Below, one piece after another: positions 44,319 through 54,630 of a stretch of 64,000 bases of DNA; within the stretch, counting starts at the first letter, position 1, and each line of letters begins with the position of its first letter. The notes under the pieces are model-generated. The model searched no databases. It saw only the letters and a program-made list of their open reading frames with translations, and was not told the DNA's origin. The stretch is from positions 248,001 to 312,000 of the forward strand of contig NZ_LBHJ01000004.1 in assembly GCF_001006305.1 (NCBI RefSeq). Reading direction: 5' to 3'. The stretch comes from Silvibacterium bohemicum. Its GTDB lineage: Bacteria > Acidobacteriota > Terriglobia > Terriglobales > Acidobacteriaceae. Position numbers and translations under genes: made by a program.

Positions 44319-47300
44319 ATGTTACCCACAATTCTTCGTAATTCAACCCGCCTGCGCCAATTTTTTCTGCTCGTCGCTTGCTTCCAGATGACATCTTTGG
44401 CACTCGCTGTCGATCAGAGCACAGCCGCCGATGCATCAAGGCTGAACAATATCGGCGTTGCGCTCATGAACCAGCAGCTTACGGAAAAAGCGCTGGCCAA
44501 GTTCGAGGCAGCCCACACGGCTGATCCCTCAGCGGTTGTGCCGGTCGTAAACAAGGGCATAGCGCTGCTCTATCTGCAGAAGATTCCCGATGCAGAAGAG
44601 GCGCTGAAACAGGCCGCGGCCGCCGATCCCAACAATGCGCGGACCTGGTATGCGCTTGGCCTGACGCACTTGAACGGCGGCAATCCCAAGCTGGCGATCG
44701 ATGACCTGCAACATGTGGTGAAGATCGATCCCAATGATGCGGATGCTCACTACTTCATGGGCTCTTTTTATCTCAGCCTTAACGACTATGCACACGCGAA
44801 ACAGGAGTACGAGGCGGCCCTGACTCTAAATCCGATTCATGCCTCGGCACATTTCGGACTTGCCCGCGCGCTGCAGCGCATGGGAGATGTGAGTGCGTCG
44901 CGGGAACATTTGAAGCGCTTTCAGGAACTGACGGAAAACAAGATTTCGAGCCCACTGAGCGCAGCCTACGGCGAACAGGGACGTTATGCGACGGTTGAGA
45001 ACATGCTGGCGCCGCCGGTTAAACCGGGGCCGATGATTCCCGTCACCCTGGTGGCAGAGGCGATTACGGGACCCATCTCGCCTGCTCCAGAAAGTACGTC
45101 AGTGCCGCGTGGCTCTGGCGCATGTTTATTCGACATCAACAGCTCAAGCAGCAAAGAGCTCATCCTGCTCGGCTCAGGCGAACGTGCGATACGAATATAT
45201 GAGATCGATGCGAGCGGGAAGTTCACCGAAACGCCAGCCGCGCCGATGGGGCTGCGGACGAGCGGACAAGCCATTGCCTGTGCCGTCGGCGACTACGACA
45301 GCGACGGGCTTCCCGACCTCGCAATTGCCTTCAGCGATCGCGTGGCGCTCTTCCACAACCTTGGCAAGGGAAGATTCGAAGACGTGACAAAGGCTGTGGG
45401 CATTCAACAGTTAAATAAGCCGGCCGGAGTACTGTTTCTGGACTTCGACCACGATGGGGATGTCGACTTATTTGTGACTGGAGCAGCGACGAATAGCGCC
45501 GCTGGGCCCAGCGTGTTATGGAGAAACAACGGCAATTCCACCTTTACCGAGTGGACGGGACTGACGGGTCTCTCCGGCAAGGAAAGCACCGCGGGAGCTA
45601 CGCTCTCCGACATCAACAACGACCGCGCCATCGATCTGGTGGTCACCGGCGCGGATAGCTCACCCGCCATCTACCTCAATCAGCGCGAGGGGAAGTTCAA
45701 GCCGATGTCTTTATATTCGGATGCGACCCTCTCGCCGACGCGCGGTGCGGCGGTCTTCGACTTCAACAAAGATGGATGGATGGATATTGCGGTGACGCAT
45801 GCGGGTGCGCCTGGCATCAGCCTATGGCGCAACGTGGATGGGAAGGCGTTTGAACGCGTTCCCTTGCCGATTAAGGATGCTACCGCCGCGTGGGGACTGA
45901 CGGCGATTGATATTGATAACGACGGATGGATCGATCTCGCTGCGATCGTCCAAAGTTCTACGGGACCAGGGCTGCGTATCTTTCGCAATCGCGGACCAGA
46001 GGGATTTGAGGACGTGAGCGCTGCGGTCGGCGCGACAAAACTGAACTTAAGCAATCCCCGAACTCTGATTGCAGCAGACGTCGACGGCGACGGTGCGGCA
46101 GACTTAATCGTGACCGAGGCCGATGGTTCGGCAACCGTGCTGAAGAATGTCGGCGGAAATAAAAACCACTCGTTGCGCATCGCATTGACCGGTCTTGCAG
46201 ACAACAAGACCGCGATCGGAACCAAGGTCGAGGTCTTTGCGAATGGGCAGGAGCAGAAGTTTGAAGCTACTGGCGGAGCAGGCTATCTGAGCCAGGGACC
46301 GACGGATATTCTTGCTGGATTGGGCCAAACAGAGCAGGTGGATGTGGTACGCATGCTGTGGCCCACTGGAGTGCCTCAGGATGAGATCGACATCTCGGCC
46401 GCAAAGCCGCTCGCACTGAAAGAGCTCGATCGCCGCGGCAGTTCGTGTCCGGTATTGTTCGCTTGGGACGGAAAGAAATATCAGTTCATCTCGGATGTGA
46501 TTGGCGCGGCGGTAGTGGGGCACTGGGTATCTCCAGCGGCTACAAACCAGGCGGATCCCGATGAGTGGATTAAGGTGGATGGATCGCAATTGAAGCCGCG
46601 CAACGGCTATCTGAGCCTGCGCTTTGGCGAGCTTATGGAAGAAATCAACTTCGTCGATCAGCTGCGATTGGTGGCCATCGATCATCCGGAGAACACGGAC
46701 GCTTATCCGGACGAGAGATTTCTCAGCGAGCCTCCCTTCGCTTCAGGCAAGGCAGTAGTTGCGTCAGCGAAGACACGGCCAGTAGCTGGCGCCTGGGATG
46801 ATCGTGGGCATGATGTACTGGCACTGATCGCCAAGCGCGACCACCAATATGTGCGAGACTTCGATAATCTCAGCTACGCCGGTTACGCAAATATGCACAC
46901 GCTGACTCTGGATGTCGGCAAGTGGACTCCGGACAATCCAATTCGTTTATTCATGCACGGGTTCATCGAATATTTCAGCGCCAGCTCGATGTATGCGGCA
47001 TGGCAGGCAGGTCTGGAGCCGATTCCTCCGTATGTCGAAGCGCAGATGCCGGACGGCAGCTGGAAGCGCATCGTGGACGACATGGGATTCCCAGCGGGAC
47101 TACCGCGCACCATCGTCGTCGACCTGACGGGCAAGCTGCCTGCGGGCGCTACCAAGATTCGCATCGCGACGAATCTCCAAATTTATTGGGATCAGGTGCT
47201 GGTGGACAACGGACCGGAGAATGCGATGCAGACGAGAGAAACAGAATTGCCGCTAAGTGTGGCGCATCTGGCGTTTCGCGGTTATCCCCAACAGATCGAC

Positions 47301-47765
47301 GGCGCGACGCCGGGCGACCTGCACTATGACTACGAGAAGATCAGTGAGACCGGGCCGTTCCAGTGGCAGCGCGGACCTTACACTCACTATGGAAACGTGA
47401 CACAGCTCTTGGATAAGCCGGATAACAAGTATGTGATCTTCGGCAGCGGCGAGGAGATCGACGCCGAGTTTTCAGCCGAGACACTCCCGGCGCTCCCCGC
47501 TCACTGGAAACGAGATTACTTCTTCTATGCGAATGGCTTCGTGAAAGATATGGACTTCTACGAAATATTGCCTTTCACTGTCGCCCAGATGCCGTTTCAC
47601 GAAGAGAGCACGTACCCGTATCCGGCGACCGAGCACTATCCTGAGAATGCAGATACCCTTCAATACTTGCTGAACTGGGACGAGCGCTTCGAGACCGGAA
47701 ATCGCTCCCAACGCTTCCAGTTCGACTACAAGCCGACGGTGTCGCAACCGATTACGGAACCATGA
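44319..47765 (+). CDS. TPR / FG-GAP repeat / ASPIC-UnbV protein, exported
   Basis: 1148 residues. Signal peptide (residues 1-30, ending SLALA). Four to five TPRs (about 38-205: LNNIGVALMNQQLTEKALAKFEAAHTADP and so on), then six calcium-type repeats of form DxDxDGxxDL (DYDSDGLPDL, DFDHDGDVDL, DINNDRAIDL, DFNKDGWMDI, DIDNDGWIDL, DVDGDGAADL), an ASPIC/UnbV domain (about 610-690) and a 430-residue C-terminal part with no family that I know. ATG 44319 is preferred to a TTG at 44307. Such proteins are abundant in acidobacteria and planctomycetes; function unknown. The stop overlaps the amidase start by 4 nt. Confidence 0.82.
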   Translation: MLPTILRNSTRLRQFFLLVACFQMTSLALAVDQSTAADASRLNNIGVALMNQQLTEKALAKFEAAHTADPSAVVPVVNKGIALLYLQKIPDAEEALKQAAAADPNNARTWYALGLTHLNGGNPKLAIDDLQHVVKIDPNDADAHYFMGSFYLSLNDYAHAKQEYEAALTLNPIHASAHFGLARALQRMGDVSASREHLKRFQELTENKISSPLSAAYGEQGRYATVENMLAPPVKPGPMIPVTLVAEAITGPISPAPESTSVPRGSGACLFDINSSSSKELILLGSGERAIRIYEIDASGKFTETPAAPMGLRTSGQAIACAVGDYDSDGLPDLAIAFSDRVALFHNLGKGRFEDVTKAVGIQQLNKPAGVLFLDFDHDGDVDLFVTGAATNSAAGPSVLWRNNGNSTFTEWTGLTGLSGKESTAGATLSDINNDRAIDLVVTGADSSPAIYLNQREGKFKPMSLYSDATLSPTRGAAVFDFNKDGWMDIAVTHAGAPGISLWRNVDGKAFERVPLPIKDATAAWGLTAIDIDNDGWIDLAAIVQSSTGPGLRIFRNRGPEGFEDVSAAVGATKLNLSNPRTLIAADVDGDGAADLIVTEADGSATVLKNVGGNKNHSLRIALTGLADNKTAIGTKVEVFANGQEQKFEATGGAGYLSQGPTDILAGLGQTEQVDVVRMLWPTGVPQDEIDISAAKPLALKELDRRGSSCPVLFAWDGKKYQFISDVIGAAVVGHWVSPAATNQADPDEWIKVDGSQLKPRNGYLSLRFGELMEEINFVDQLRLVAIDHPENTDAYPDERFLSEPPFASGKAVVASAKTRPVAGAWDDRGHDVLALIAKRDHQYVRDFDNLSYAGYANMHTLTLDVGKWTPDNPIRLFMHGFIEYFSASSMYAAWQAGLEPIPPYVEAQMPDGSWKRIVDDMGFPAGLPRTIVVDLTGKLPAGATKIRIATNLQIYWDQVLVDNGPENAMQTRETELPLSVAHLAFRGYPQQIDGATPGDLHYDYEKISETGPFQWQRGPYTHYGNVTQLLDKPDNKYVIFGSGEEIDAEFSAETLPALPAHWKRDYFFYANGFVKDMDFYEILPFTVAQMPFHEESTYPYPATEHYPENADTLQYLLNWDERFETGNRSQRFQFDYKPTVSQPITEP

Positions 47766-49165
47766 CGGTTACGATTCTTCCAGCGGTAGAACAACTTGCG
47801 CTCCTTCAGCAAAGAAAGATTTCGGCGCTGGAGTTGGCGGAGGAGCACATCCGGCAGATCGAGCGGATGAATCCTGCACTGAATGCATTCATCGAGTTCG
47901 ATGCGGATGAGGTGCGGACTCATGCTCGGCTCGTCGAAAAGAGCACCGTGGGTGGCCCACTCGCGGGCTTGCCGCTCAGCGTCAAGGCGACCATCTCTGT
48001 TCAGGGTTATCGCTGCGAGATCGGAAGCGCTCTGCATCGCGGGGCAATCGCGGAGCAGGATGCGGAAGCGGTATCTCGTTTGCGCTCGGCCGGGGCAACT
48101 CTGCTGGGCACGACGAATTGTCCGGAGTTTCTGATGGCTTACGAAACGGACAACCTGCTTTATGGGCGGACAAGCAATCCGTGGAGTCTTGCCTACTCGT
48201 CGGGCGGGTCGAGCGGAGGCGAGGCTGCGGCGATTGCCGCGGGCATGTCGGCTGGAGGCCTTGGCAGCGATAGCGGCGGCTCGGTCCGCGAACCTGCGCA
48301 CTTCTGCGGCATCAGCGCCCTCAAGCCGACTCCGGGGCGTATTCCGGGACGTGGGCATGTACCGCCATGTGTCGGTCCGTTTTCGATCCTGGGGGCAGTG
48401 GGCCCCATGGCGCGCACTGTTGCGGATGTTTCACTGTTGTTTGAAGTGCTTGCCGGGCAAGACATACTCGATCCCGTCAGCCCGCCCGTCCCCTATCGAC
48501 ATGTAACTTTGGACGACGCGAAGCGGATTCCCATCGGATGGTTTGAAGACGATGGACTGATTCCGGTAACGGACGAGACTCGTGCGGCGGTGCGCAATGC
48601 GGCGCAGGCGCTCGAGCAGCAGGGCTTTCATGTAGAGCGCTTTCGTCCGGCCGCGCTCGAAGAGGCGCGTGAGCTGTGGTGGAAGTTTTTCATGCAGTGC
48701 GGCGCGATGTTCTATGCGCCTACCATCACCGGCCGCGAGGCGGAGCTGAGCCCCATCTTTCGCGAATTTCTTGAGCTTGGGAATGAGGCTCTGCCGCTCA
48801 CTGCAGCGCAACTCTTGGACGCGTGGGCGCACTGCGACATCGTGCGCGGCAAGCTGTTGGAAGAGATGCGGCGGTTCCCTATTCTGCTATTGCCTGTTTG
48901 CTCCATTCCGGCATTCAAGCACGGTGAGCGCGCGTGGCAGATCGACGGAAAGATAGTCCGCTATCTCGACGCCATGCGCTATACGCAGTGGTTCAATCTC
49001 CTGGGAGCTCCGGCGGCTGTTGTTCCAGTTGGAAGCTCGAAAGACGGGTTACCGATTGGCGTGCAGATTGCCGGCCGTGCCTTCGAAGACGAACTAGTAT
49101 TGGCAGTTGCTGCTTGCGTAGAACGCGCGTTCGGGTTTCGTGCTCCGCCACTCATAAATCTTTAG
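47762..49165 (+). CDS. Amidase-signature family hydrolase
   Basis: 467 residues. Signature region AYSSGGSSGGEAAAIAAGMSAGGLGSDSGGSVREPA carries the nucleophile-side serines; Lys of the Ser-cisSer-Lys triad is in PLSVKATISV. No signal peptide. Amidases of this type (GatA, FAAH-like, nicotinamidase-like) act on diverse amides; this one is not clearly GatA since no GatB/C neighbours are present. ATG 47762 overlaps the stop of the TPR/FG-GAP gene by 4 nt, so it is translated together with it, an unexpected pairing. Confidence 0.85.
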   Translation: MTVTILPAVEQLALLQQRKISALELAEEHIRQIERMNPALNAFIEFDADEVRTHARLVEKSTVGGPLAGLPLSVKATISVQGYRCEIGSALHRGAIAEQDAEAVSRLRSAGATLLGTTNCPEFLMAYETDNLLYGRTSNPWSLAYSSGGSSGGEAAAIAAGMSAGGLGSDSGGSVREPAHFCGISALKPTPGRIPGRGHVPPCVGPFSILGAVGPMARTVADVSLLFEVLAGQDILDPVSPPVPYRHVTLDDAKRIPIGWFEDDGLIPVTDETRAAVRNAAQALEQQGFHVERFRPAALEEARELWWKFFMQCGAMFYAPTITGREAELSPIFREFLELGNEALPLTAAQLLDAWAHCDIVRGKLLEEMRRFPILLLPVCSIPAFKHGERAWQIDGKIVRYLDAMRYTQWFNLLGAPAAVVPVGSSKDGLPIGVQIAGRAFEDELVLAVAACVERAFGFRAPPLINL

Positions 49166-49173
49166 CAGAATTA

Positions 49174-50565
49174 CTACGCGGGATCGTGGAGCAGCACATC
49201 CAGAGCGCGTTCGAGGCGAACTCCGCGAGAGGCTTTCAGCAGAACCACATCCTCGGCTCCAAGATTTTGCCGCAGCCATTCGCCTGCTTCCTCGGGCGTT
49301 TCGAAGAATATCGATGGGATGCCATGCGCCGCCGTCTGCTCGGTGATGTTCTTCGCGAACCCGCGCACTCCGATCAATACGTCTATGCCCGACTCGACCG
49401 CTTTTTCCCCGCAAGCCGCATGCAGCGCCGTCGACTGCGCTCCCAGCTCAAGCATCTCTCCGGCTACCAGAATGCGGCGGCCTCCGGCGGCAATCGGAAT
49501 CGCCGCAAGCGTGCCAATCATGGCTTTGAGGGCCTCGGGATTGGAATTGTAACTATCATTGATCACTTTTGCGCCGCGAATAGTGACGACTCGTCCACGC
49601 TTCTCATCGGGCTGCAGCTCCGCGAGCGCTGCGCAGCAGGTTTCGAGCGGAATACCGTTGGCGACTCCAACGGCTATCGCAGCCAGGGCATTGGAGACAT
49701 TGTGTTCACCCAGCAGATACAAATGGAGGGCGGCCTTTGATTCTCCCGATCGCAACTGAACCTGAACGCCCTCGGTTCCCAACGATTCGATCGATTCCGC
49801 ACGAGGATCGGCGCAAGGTCCGCGGCCGAAGTAAACGACGCGGCCAGTGAAGTCGCGGCCAAATTGCGAAACGAAAGGGTCGTCGCAATTGAGAAATGCG
49901 ATGCCGTGCTCCGGCAACGCTTGAACAAGCTCGTATTTGGCGCGCGCCACCCCAGCGACTCCGTCGGCAAAGAACTCGGCGTGCGCGTTGCCGACATTGG
50001 TCACCACGCCCCACTCTGGAGCCGCAATCCTGGCGAGAGCCGCGATCTCACCGGCGGCAGACATGCCCATCTCGATAACGGCAATATCGTGCTCCGGCTG
50101 GAGCTTCAGGAGTTGCAGAGGCAAGCCGAACCCGTTGTTGAGATTGCCCTGCGATTTGAGCACATTGAACCGTGCGCCGAGAACGGTGGCAATGGCTTCC
50201 TTGGTTGTGGTCTTTCCCGCAGATCCGGTGATACCGACAACGCGTTTGCCCCAGTGGCGGCGTACGCTGGCAGCAAGCCGCTGTAAGGCGGCCAACGGAT
50301 CGGCAACGACCAGCAAGGGCGCGATCCGGGCGCCGAGTTTGTCGAGGCTGCCCGGGGCGACAACGGCGGCGACCGCTCCTTTTGCTATCGCCGCTGTTAC
50401 AAAATCATGCCCATCAAATTTCTCCCCGCTCACAGCAAAGAAAAGATCTCCCGGCTGAAGGGTGCGGGAATCGATGGAGTAGCCTGTCGCGCTGATGGCA
50501 TCGGAATTGGCGCCGACAATCTCTGCGCCGCACCATTGTGCGATCTGAAAGAGTTCGAGCTTCAT
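49174..50565 (-). CDS. murF: UDP-MurNAc-tripeptide--D-Ala-D-Ala ligase
   Basis: 463 residues. ATP site VVGITGSAGKTTTKEAIATVL, then LKSQGNLNNGFGLPLQLL and VIEMGMSAAGEIAAL; C-terminal ligase domain with VINDSYNSNPEALKAM. MurF adds D-Ala-D-Ala in the cytosol as the last step of the UDP-MurNAc-pentapeptide. Its ATG overlaps the murE stop by 4 nt. It is the last gene of the dcw run here; mraY, murD and ftsW do not follow, since the next gene is on the other strand, 8 nt away. Confidence 0.95.
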   Translation of the reverse strand: MKLELFQIAQWCGAEIVGANSDAISATGYSIDSRTLQPGDLFFAVSGEKFDGHDFVTAAIAKGAVAAVVAPGSLDKLGARIAPLLVVADPLAALQRLAASVRRHWGKRVVGITGSAGKTTTKEAIATVLGARFNVLKSQGNLNNGFGLPLQLLKLQPEHDIAVIEMGMSAAGEIAALARIAAPEWGVVTNVGNAHAEFFADGVAGVARAKYELVQALPEHGIAFLNCDDPFVSQFGRDFTGRVVYFGRGPCADPRAESIESLGTEGVQVQLRSGESKAALHLYLLGEHNVSNALAAIAVGVANGIPLETCCAALAELQPDEKRGRVVTIRGAKVINDSYNSNPEALKAMIGTLAAIPIAAGGRRILVAGEMLELGAQSTALHAACGEKAVESGIDVLIGVRGFAKNITEQTAAHGIPSIFFETPEEAGEWLRQNLGAEDVVLLKASRGVRLERALDVLLHDPA

Positions 50566-52070
50566 CGGCTCCCCTGGCTGCGAAGTTCGCGGAGTGCTGC
50601 AGCTGCGACTTCCGCGTCATCGAATGGAATGGTCTTTCCCTGCATGGTCTGCGTCTTCTCGTGCCCTTTGCCGGCGAGCAGGACAATGTCGCCTGCCTTC
50701 GCTTCGTGTATGGCGAGACGAATAGCAACGGCGCGATCCGCTTCGACGGCATAGCGCGTGTGGGTGGCGGCCAGTCCTGGCAAGGCGTCTTGAAGGATGG
50801 CTTGGGGATCTTCGCTGCGTGGGTTGTCCGAGGTAAGCACAACGAAATCGCTGCCCTCACCCGCAGCTTTTCCCATCAGAGGCCGCTTAGCCCGATCACG
50901 ATCGCCGCCGCAGCCGAACAGTGTGATCACTTTCCCACCTGTCGTGGTTACGAATTCCCGCGCGAGCGCAGTAAGGTTGCGAAGAGCGTCATCCGTGTGA
51001 GCGTAATCGACGACTACCGTGAAGGGCTGGCCTTCATCTACCGTCTGGAAGCGTCCCGGCACGCAAGCGAGAGCGGCGACTCCTGAGCGAATTTCTTCTA
51101 GAGACAGCCCACGCGCTGTAGCGGCGGCACATGCTGCGAGCAGATTGTAGACATTCACCTTTCCGGTGAGGCGCGTGCGAACTTCGACTTGGCCGTATGG
51201 GGATTGCAGCGTGAATGTCATGCCCGATGCACTCATCTGAGCCCGTTCGGCGCGAAACTCGCCGGCATTTAGGCCATAGGAAAATACTTCTGCGCCAGCC
51301 TCGCGAGCGACCGTTGCCAGCTCCGCACCGTGGGGATCGTCGATGTTTATGACCGCCTCACGTGGCGGATGCAAGAGCGATCCATCGAAGAGACGACGCT
51401 TGGCCGCGAAGTAGTTGTCCATGGTGCGATGAAAGTCGAGGTGATCGCGCGTGAGATTGGTAAAGATCGCGACGTCGTAAGCGATGCCGTAGACGCGACC
51501 CTGGGCCAGCGCGTGCGAGGAAACTTCCATCACCGCTTCTGAGGCTCCGGCATCGACACCTTCGCGTAATAATTCGAGCAGGTCTCGCGATTCCGGCGTA
51601 GTGTGCGGCGATGGACGAACTGATCCCGCGACGTGATATTCGATGGTCCCTACCAGAACGGTCTTGCGGCCGGCATGGTTGAGAATGGCGTCGAGCAAAA
51701 ATGCCGTGGTGGTCTTGCCGTTGGTTCCAGTGATACCGGTGAGCTTGAGTTTGCGTTCAGGATGCCCGAAGAAACTCGCCGAGGCCAGAGCCAGAGCATT
51801 CCTTCCATGGGCAATCTCTGCGATCGGAAACTCCGGATGCAGCCGCGCTATGTCGTCGAAGGCCTCGGCAGAGTCGGTAAGAATCGCTGCGACTCCCAGC
51901 TCGATGGCTTTGCCGGCATATCGATTGCCGTCCGTCGTTTCGCCTTGCATGGCGACAAAGAGCGAGCCCGGTCCGACGCGGCGCGAATCGTATTCGACGC
52001 CGGCGATCTCGGTGTCGGTTCCCCTCCGGCGCACGATCTCAATGCCGGCGATAACGTCGTTGAAGGTCAT
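50562..52070 (-). CDS. murE: UDP-MurNAc-tripeptide synthetase (meso-DAP-adding)
   Basis: 502 residues. ATP site LTGITGTNGKTTTAFLLDAIL, DVAIFTNLTRDHLDFHRTMDNYFAAKRRLF, and in the C-terminal domain SDNPRSEDP. The DNPR motif marks enzymes that add meso-diaminopimelate rather than lysine. Coupled to murF by a 4-nt overlap and preceded by the PBP gene with a 73-nt gap. Start at ATG 52070. Confidence 0.95.
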   Translation of the reverse strand: MTFNDVIAGIEIVRRRGTDTEIAGVEYDSRRVGPGSLFVAMQGETTDGNRYAGKAIELGVAAILTDSAEAFDDIARLHPEFPIAEIAHGRNALALASASFFGHPERKLKLTGITGTNGKTTTAFLLDAILNHAGRKTVLVGTIEYHVAGSVRPSPHTTPESRDLLELLREGVDAGASEAVMEVSSHALAQGRVYGIAYDVAIFTNLTRDHLDFHRTMDNYFAAKRRLFDGSLLHPPREAVINIDDPHGAELATVAREAGAEVFSYGLNAGEFRAERAQMSASGMTFTLQSPYGQVEVRTRLTGKVNVYNLLAACAAATARGLSLEEIRSGVAALACVPGRFQTVDEGQPFTVVVDYAHTDDALRNLTALAREFVTTTGGKVITLFGCGGDRDRAKRPLMGKAAGEGSDFVVLTSDNPRSEDPQAILQDALPGLAATHTRYAVEADRAVAIRLAIHEAKAGDIVLLAGKGHEKTQTMQGKTIPFDDAEVAAAALRELRSQGSR

Positions 52071-52143
52071 TTCAGTTCGAGATTAATCGATGTGGATACG
52101 ATTGCCCAACAGTACCGTCGGGGACTTCAAGAATAGCGTTCCT

Positions 52144-54525
52144 TTAGCGAACGAAACGAACCACTACGGCGGTTCCCTCAAGGACCATGGTCCCGGCGGC
52201 GGGCGCCTGATCGCGGGCGATTCCTGAACCGAGGACCTGGACGCCCAGCCCCATGCCTCCGGCCTGCTCGATGACCTTGCGCACCGGCTCACCCGTGAAG
52301 GAGGGCACGGCAATGCGCTTTCCCGCGGCAAGCACTACGCCTCCAGCCGCATTCGGAGGCGGGGGCGCAGTGGGTGCAACCAGCGGCGCTGAAGTATCTG
52401 CCGCTTTGGCTGCTTCTGCGTTCTCTTCTTCCAGTTTGGCCTTCAGCAGATGCGCATCGAGTGCCGGAGGTGCGCCTGCGGGCGCGGACGGGATTGAAGT
52501 GGCTTGCTGATTGCCGGATTGCGCAGAGGCTCGAGCCAGATCGCTCTTTGAAATTGGCGCGCGTTCCTGTGCTGGCTGATTCGCGCGCAACGGGTCATCT
52601 GCGGGCAGATTGTTCACCTCGGCGAAGAGCAAATCAAGATCGTCGACGTGAGGCTGAGGCTCATCTTCGTCGCTTGCGACGGGGGTCTGCAATTTTGCGA
52701 GTACGGCCGGTGACTTGAGTGGTTCGTCGTGCGGCACGCTCAGATATTCGAGGATTTGCTGGGCCAACTCCTGGAACACGGGCGCGCTGGCCTGCGCTCC
52801 AAAGTGCATGCTGTGTTCTGGCGAATCCATCACGATCGCCATGGTAATCGCTGGATTGTTGACCGGCGCGAAGCCGACGAACGAGGCGACGAAGTTGGTC
52901 TTCGAATAAGTGTGGGTACGAGGATCGATCTTCTGGGCCGTCCCAGTCTTGCCCGCCGCGCTGTATCCGTTGAGATGAACGGCGTCGTGCGCGGTGCCGA
53001 TGAGCACCACTTCCTCCATCATTTTTCGCAACTGGGCGGCGGTCAGTTCCGAAACTACGCGCCTTGCGCCCTCCGGCAACGGGTCGGGCAAGCTGATGTC
53101 GGGATGGAAAGCCGCGGGCTTCAGCTGGGGATCGCCCTTCGCCAGCTCTGTGCTCTTGAGCAGGATGTGTGGAGGCATGTAGACCCCGCCGTTGGCGATG
53201 GTTGAAACCATGGTGACGATCTGAACAGGCGTCACAGCAACTTCCTGCCCCATGGGAATTGCGCCCATGGAGGCCGGACCCCAGTGACGCAATGGTTCCA
53301 GCAATCCCCTTGTTTCGGCGGGCAGTTCAATGCCGCTGCGGTCTCCAAAACCAAACGCGCGGATGTATTTGTAGAGATGCTCCGCGCCCACGCGCTGTCC
53401 TACGCGGATGGCGCAAACGTTGCTTGATACCGCAAGGGCCTTCCAGGCCGGAAGCATTCCGTAGTGCTCGCCGGGAGCATCATGCACGGTGTGGCCGGCA
53501 ATGTTGAGCGCCCCGCCACCGCAATCCACCATGCTGTCCGGAGTGATGGCTTTTTCCTCCAGCGCTGCCGCATAGGTTACGGGTTTGAATGTCGAGCCGG
53601 GCTCGTAGACATCGCTGACCGCGAGGTTTTTCAGCAAATCTGTCGTCGCGTGGCGAAAGTCGTTCGGGTTGAAGGTCGGCCGCACGGCCAACGCAAGGAT
53701 CTGACCGGTGTGCGGGTCCTGTACAACTACAGTACCGTTCAACGCATGCGTGCGTGCCATGTTCGCATCGAGCGCCTTCTCGGCCATGAATTGGATATTT
53801 TCGTCGATGGTCAGAACCAGATTTTCGCCAGGCAGCGGCTCACGCTCTTCGCTGCCAAGAACGTGGCGGCGCGCGTCAACAGCGGTGAGCATGCGGCCGG
53901 GCGTGCCATGCAGATCTTCGTCGAAATCTTCTTCGAGCCCTCCGAGGCCGTTGTCATCGATGCCGACATAGCCAAGCACCTGCGCTGCAATCTGATTATT
54001 CGGATAGAAACGCTTGAATTCTTTGACCTCGTAGACGCCCTTCAAGTTCAACGCCTTCACTTTGGCCACCAGCGCAGCGTCCTGCTTGCGGGCAATCCAG
54101 GTGAAGTTGCGTGAGGCATTTAGGCGGGCGAGAATCTGAGACGCTGAAGTGAAGCCGTCGGTCGGGTCAGTGTGGAGAAGAGAAGCTAGCTCCGTCGCAG
54201 CTTCCGGCTTATCGGCGCCGACTTCCGAAGGCACCGCAAAGATCGAATCGGCCTGAACGGTCATCGCCAGTTCATGCAGATCGCGGTCGTAGAGGACGCC
54301 GCGGCGTGGAGCCACTTCAAACGTGCGCTGCTGCTGCCTTGCGGCCCGCTCAACCCATTCGCCGTGACACACTACCTGCAGCCAGAAGAGCCGTCCACAA
54401 ATGAGGATGCACCAGAAGCTGAAGAAGACGAGCACATTGAGCACGCGAAAGCGGCGCATCGGCGTAACCACGCCGGTCTTCGAAACAGCTTGTGGGATGG
54501 GCGGATTCGATGAGGGATGTTTCAT
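52144..54525 (-). CDS. ftsI: FtsI-like penicillin-binding protein with C-terminal PASTA domain
   Basis: 793 residues. One membrane anchor (about 30-48), dimerisation domain, then transpeptidase: Ser311-x2-Lys314 (GSTFKP), Ser367-Ser-Asn (VSSNVC), Lys526-Thr-Gly (GKTGTAQK). A long Ala/Pro/Glu linker (about 660-725) leads to one PASTA domain (about 725-793). Sited between ftsL and murE, it is the division-specific septal transpeptidase (PBP3/SpoVD-like). Enterobacterial FtsI lacks PASTA and is about 590 residues. PASTA may bind peptidoglycan; single domain here. Start at ATG 54525. Confidence 0.92.
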   Translation of the reverse strand: MKHPSSNPPIPQAVSKTGVVTPMRRFRVLNVLVFFSFWCILICGRLFWLQVVCHGEWVERAARQQQRTFEVAPRRGVLYDRDLHELAMTVQADSIFAVPSEVGADKPEAATELASLLHTDPTDGFTSASQILARLNASRNFTWIARKQDAALVAKVKALNLKGVYEVKEFKRFYPNNQIAAQVLGYVGIDDNGLGGLEEDFDEDLHGTPGRMLTAVDARRHVLGSEEREPLPGENLVLTIDENIQFMAEKALDANMARTHALNGTVVVQDPHTGQILALAVRPTFNPNDFRHATTDLLKNLAVSDVYEPGSTFKPVTYAAALEEKAITPDSMVDCGGGALNIAGHTVHDAPGEHYGMLPAWKALAVSSNVCAIRVGQRVGAEHLYKYIRAFGFGDRSGIELPAETRGLLEPLRHWGPASMGAIPMGQEVAVTPVQIVTMVSTIANGGVYMPPHILLKSTELAKGDPQLKPAAFHPDISLPDPLPEGARRVVSELTAAQLRKMMEEVVLIGTAHDAVHLNGYSAAGKTGTAQKIDPRTHTYSKTNFVASFVGFAPVNNPAITMAIVMDSPEHSMHFGAQASAPVFQELAQQILEYLSVPHDEPLKSPAVLAKLQTPVASDEDEPQPHVDDLDLLFAEVNNLPADDPLRANQPAQERAPISKSDLARASAQSGNQQATSIPSAPAGAPPALDAHLLKAKLEEENAEAAKAADTSAPLVAPTAPPPPNAAGGVVLAAGKRIAVPSFTGEPVRKVIEQAGGMGLGVQVLGSGIARDQAPAAGTMVLEGTAVVVRFVR

Positions 54526-54630
54526 ACGACAAGGTTTGAAGAGTCGCGACGATTGGGGTCAATGAACATCGCCGCGATTCTTCCTCCCTTCAGCCGTCGG
54601 AGCGACGGCCTATATCATTACCATTTCCTC

